64,000 nucleotides of DNA from Rotaria macrura (taxonomy: Eukaryota > Rotifera > Eurotatoria > Philodinida > Philodinidae), in contig OENT01000187.1 of assembly GCA_900239685.1 (NCBI GenBank), positions 103,524 through 167,523 of the forward strand. Direction: 5' to 3'. The position numbers and the translations under genes were made by a program. The notes under the pieces are model-generated. The model had not been told where the DNA came from and made no database searches. It saw nothing but the letters and a program-made list of their open reading frames with translations. Shown piece after piece: positions 63,201-64,000 of this stretch. Every line of letters starts with the position of its first letter. Positions within the stretch are counted from its first letter, which is position 1.

Positions 63201-63325
63201 GATATTGCATACAGTACATATGAACGTAATGTTTTTTTACCTTGACGTAACCAAACGGAGCATGGTTTACCCGTCGAATCAGTCTTTTGTAACCACTTTG
63301 ATGAGAAAGTAGTGTCTTTCGGCAT
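60234..63325 (-). pseudogene. hAT-type transposase-like gene, spliced, one frameshift
   Basis: Minus-strand exons: 63325-62519, 62468-62393, 62336-62227, 62176-61617, 61193-60684, 60626-60234, about 815 codons. Phases close across all introns. The only break is in exon 1: the run of seven As at 63238-63232 (minus strand) puts the N-terminus (MPKDTTFSSKWLQKTDSTGK) one base out of frame with the rest; eight As would be in frame. Next is a BED-like zinc finger (FICTVCNIELSCANGGW ... H.....H), then the hAT catalytic domain: SLLFDET with the first acidic residue, GRDNPNVNKAVE with the second, and CPLHVIHNAFKRG in place of the CxxH motif. The hAT C-terminal dimerisation region is SHGNADVERGFSENSALITD with LSETSIKGLRTTKDAV. 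The last exon adds a coiled coil of about 130 residues, not typical of hAT elements. No terminal inverted repeats or target duplication were found. It could be a domesticated gene, a decaying element, or intact with a homopolymer sequencing error. Confidence 0.72.
61194..61616 (-). other. 423-bp intron of the hAT-like gene
   Basis: Longest intron of this gene. Contains a small inverted repeat (CTCTGTGT...ACACAGAG, about 61447-61478) and a partly open frame with cysteines (CSICPTLKC), possibly a remnant or alternative exon. Confidence 0.45.
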
Positions 63326-64000
63326 TTAACGTCGTTTTTGTGTTTTATGAAATGTGTTGAATATTTTCTACTGTTTTTATAAAACATGCACTTTTATCTA
63401 TACTTTATGAAGAGCGTAATTGAATTACATGTGCATGTAATGAAAAACACTTCTTTTCATTGATTGTCATATTGAGCCGTCGTGTGCTAAAAGTATATCG
63501 GTCTGATCGTTTTGTAAAAATGTAACGACAAGTATCGCGCTATTTCTGTTTGATTATTCATTATATCTTTTATGTTTATTCTCTTTAATATCTATTCTCT
63601 CTCTTATTCCACGATCAATAATATCTGTTTCATGTCTATTGTTTTCTCTCATATATCTGTATGCATCCTTCGAGTGAGCGAGAGAACTTGTGGCTCGCAG
63701 CAGTCAAATAAAACAATAATCTTCTGAAATGAGCGCTAGTTCCATCAAAGTTGCTTCATAGTGATCTTTTCTTACTTAGAAAGACAATAGTAATAATATA
63801 CACTAATGATGTTTTTATGATACCGAAATCGCTTCTCAGAAGTATTAGAGGTCAAGCCATTGTATACTTGAATTACTTTGAGTTTCTTTTGCGTATTATT
63901 ATTGAATTAACAGCCTGCTTTTACTAAGGGCAAAACTGCAATTTAAAACTCAATTATGTTCGTGCAGATTCGACTTGATTTTCACCTGATTTGTCTTTAT
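63326..64000. other. Right edge, no gene seen
   Basis: AT-rich sequence upstream of the hAT-like gene with stops in all frames. No terminal inverted repeat or tRNA-like structure recognised. Confidence 0.5.

Noticed and set aside
1..64000. CRISPR arrays, bacterial operons or rRNA genes
   Set aside because: None seen. Spliced genes and metazoan families show the window is eukaryotic nuclear DNA; the tandem repeats present are simple microsatellites.

Overview
The window is nuclear DNA from an AT-rich, gene-dense animal genome. Coding regions are split by GT-AG introns mostly 45-70 bp long, and the proteins are plainly metazoan (MON2, DDX24, NHE8, TRMT10A, LRRC40, TOPBP1, FBXO36, Tudor, bZIP, RRM). 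Codon use is AT-biased. Several start codons lie directly after, or within about 25 nt of, a pyrimidine-rich 3' splice acceptor, which is what spliced-leader trans-splicing looks like. Together with very tight same-strand gene spacing this fits a bdelloid rotifer (Rotaria/Adineta type) best. That organism call is an inference from style, not from a marker gene.

Layout: (1) 1-1.75 kb, + strand: 3' part of a gene ending in a STING cyclic-dinucleotide-binding domain fused to an unassigned alpha/beta N-terminal region; its 5' end lies outside the window. (2) 3.2-12.9 kb, +: a complete 20-exon MON2 gene (1732 aa), with a foreign-looking insertion in one large intron. (3) 15.3-18.75 kb, +: 16-exon DDX24 RNA helicase with a DETD instead of DEAD box. 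(4) 19.05-19.75 kb, -: single-exon PAR/CES-2-like bZIP factor, with GA/CT-rich upstream sequence and then about 8 kb without recognisable genes. (5) 28.2-33.2 kb, -: a tight same-strand cluster TRMT10A > LRRC40 > RRM protein, probably an operon. (6) 33.95-36.8 kb, +: C2H2 zinc-finger gene. (7) 37.2-40.4 kb, +: an unrecognised multi-exon gene. (8) 41.1-46.1 kb, +: NHE8-type Na+/H+ exchanger. (9) 46.3-48.8 kb, -: Tudor-domain protein. (10) 50.1-50.4 kb: a perfect 170-bp-arm palindrome centred on an N, probably an assembly artefact. (11) 51.5-55.5 kb, -: a short TOPBP1-like protein (BRCT0-3 only) followed closely by a 144-aa orphan. (12) 56.8-57.9 kb, +: FBXO36-like F-box gene. (13) 60.2-63.3 kb, -: spliced hAT-type transposase-like gene with a frameshift near the N-terminus, preceded (59.6-60.0 kb) by a GC-richer, hairpin-rich repeat block.

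Most genes are housekeeping: Golgi/endosome trafficking (MON2, NHE8), RNA processing (DDX24, TRMT10A, RRM) and DNA damage (TOPBP1-like). The items most worth follow-up are the STING fusion at the left edge, the putative trans-spliced operons, the truncated TOPBP1-like gene with its companion orphan, and the spliced hAT-derived gene. Exon coordinates were read by hand; for most genes the reading phases close exactly across all exons.
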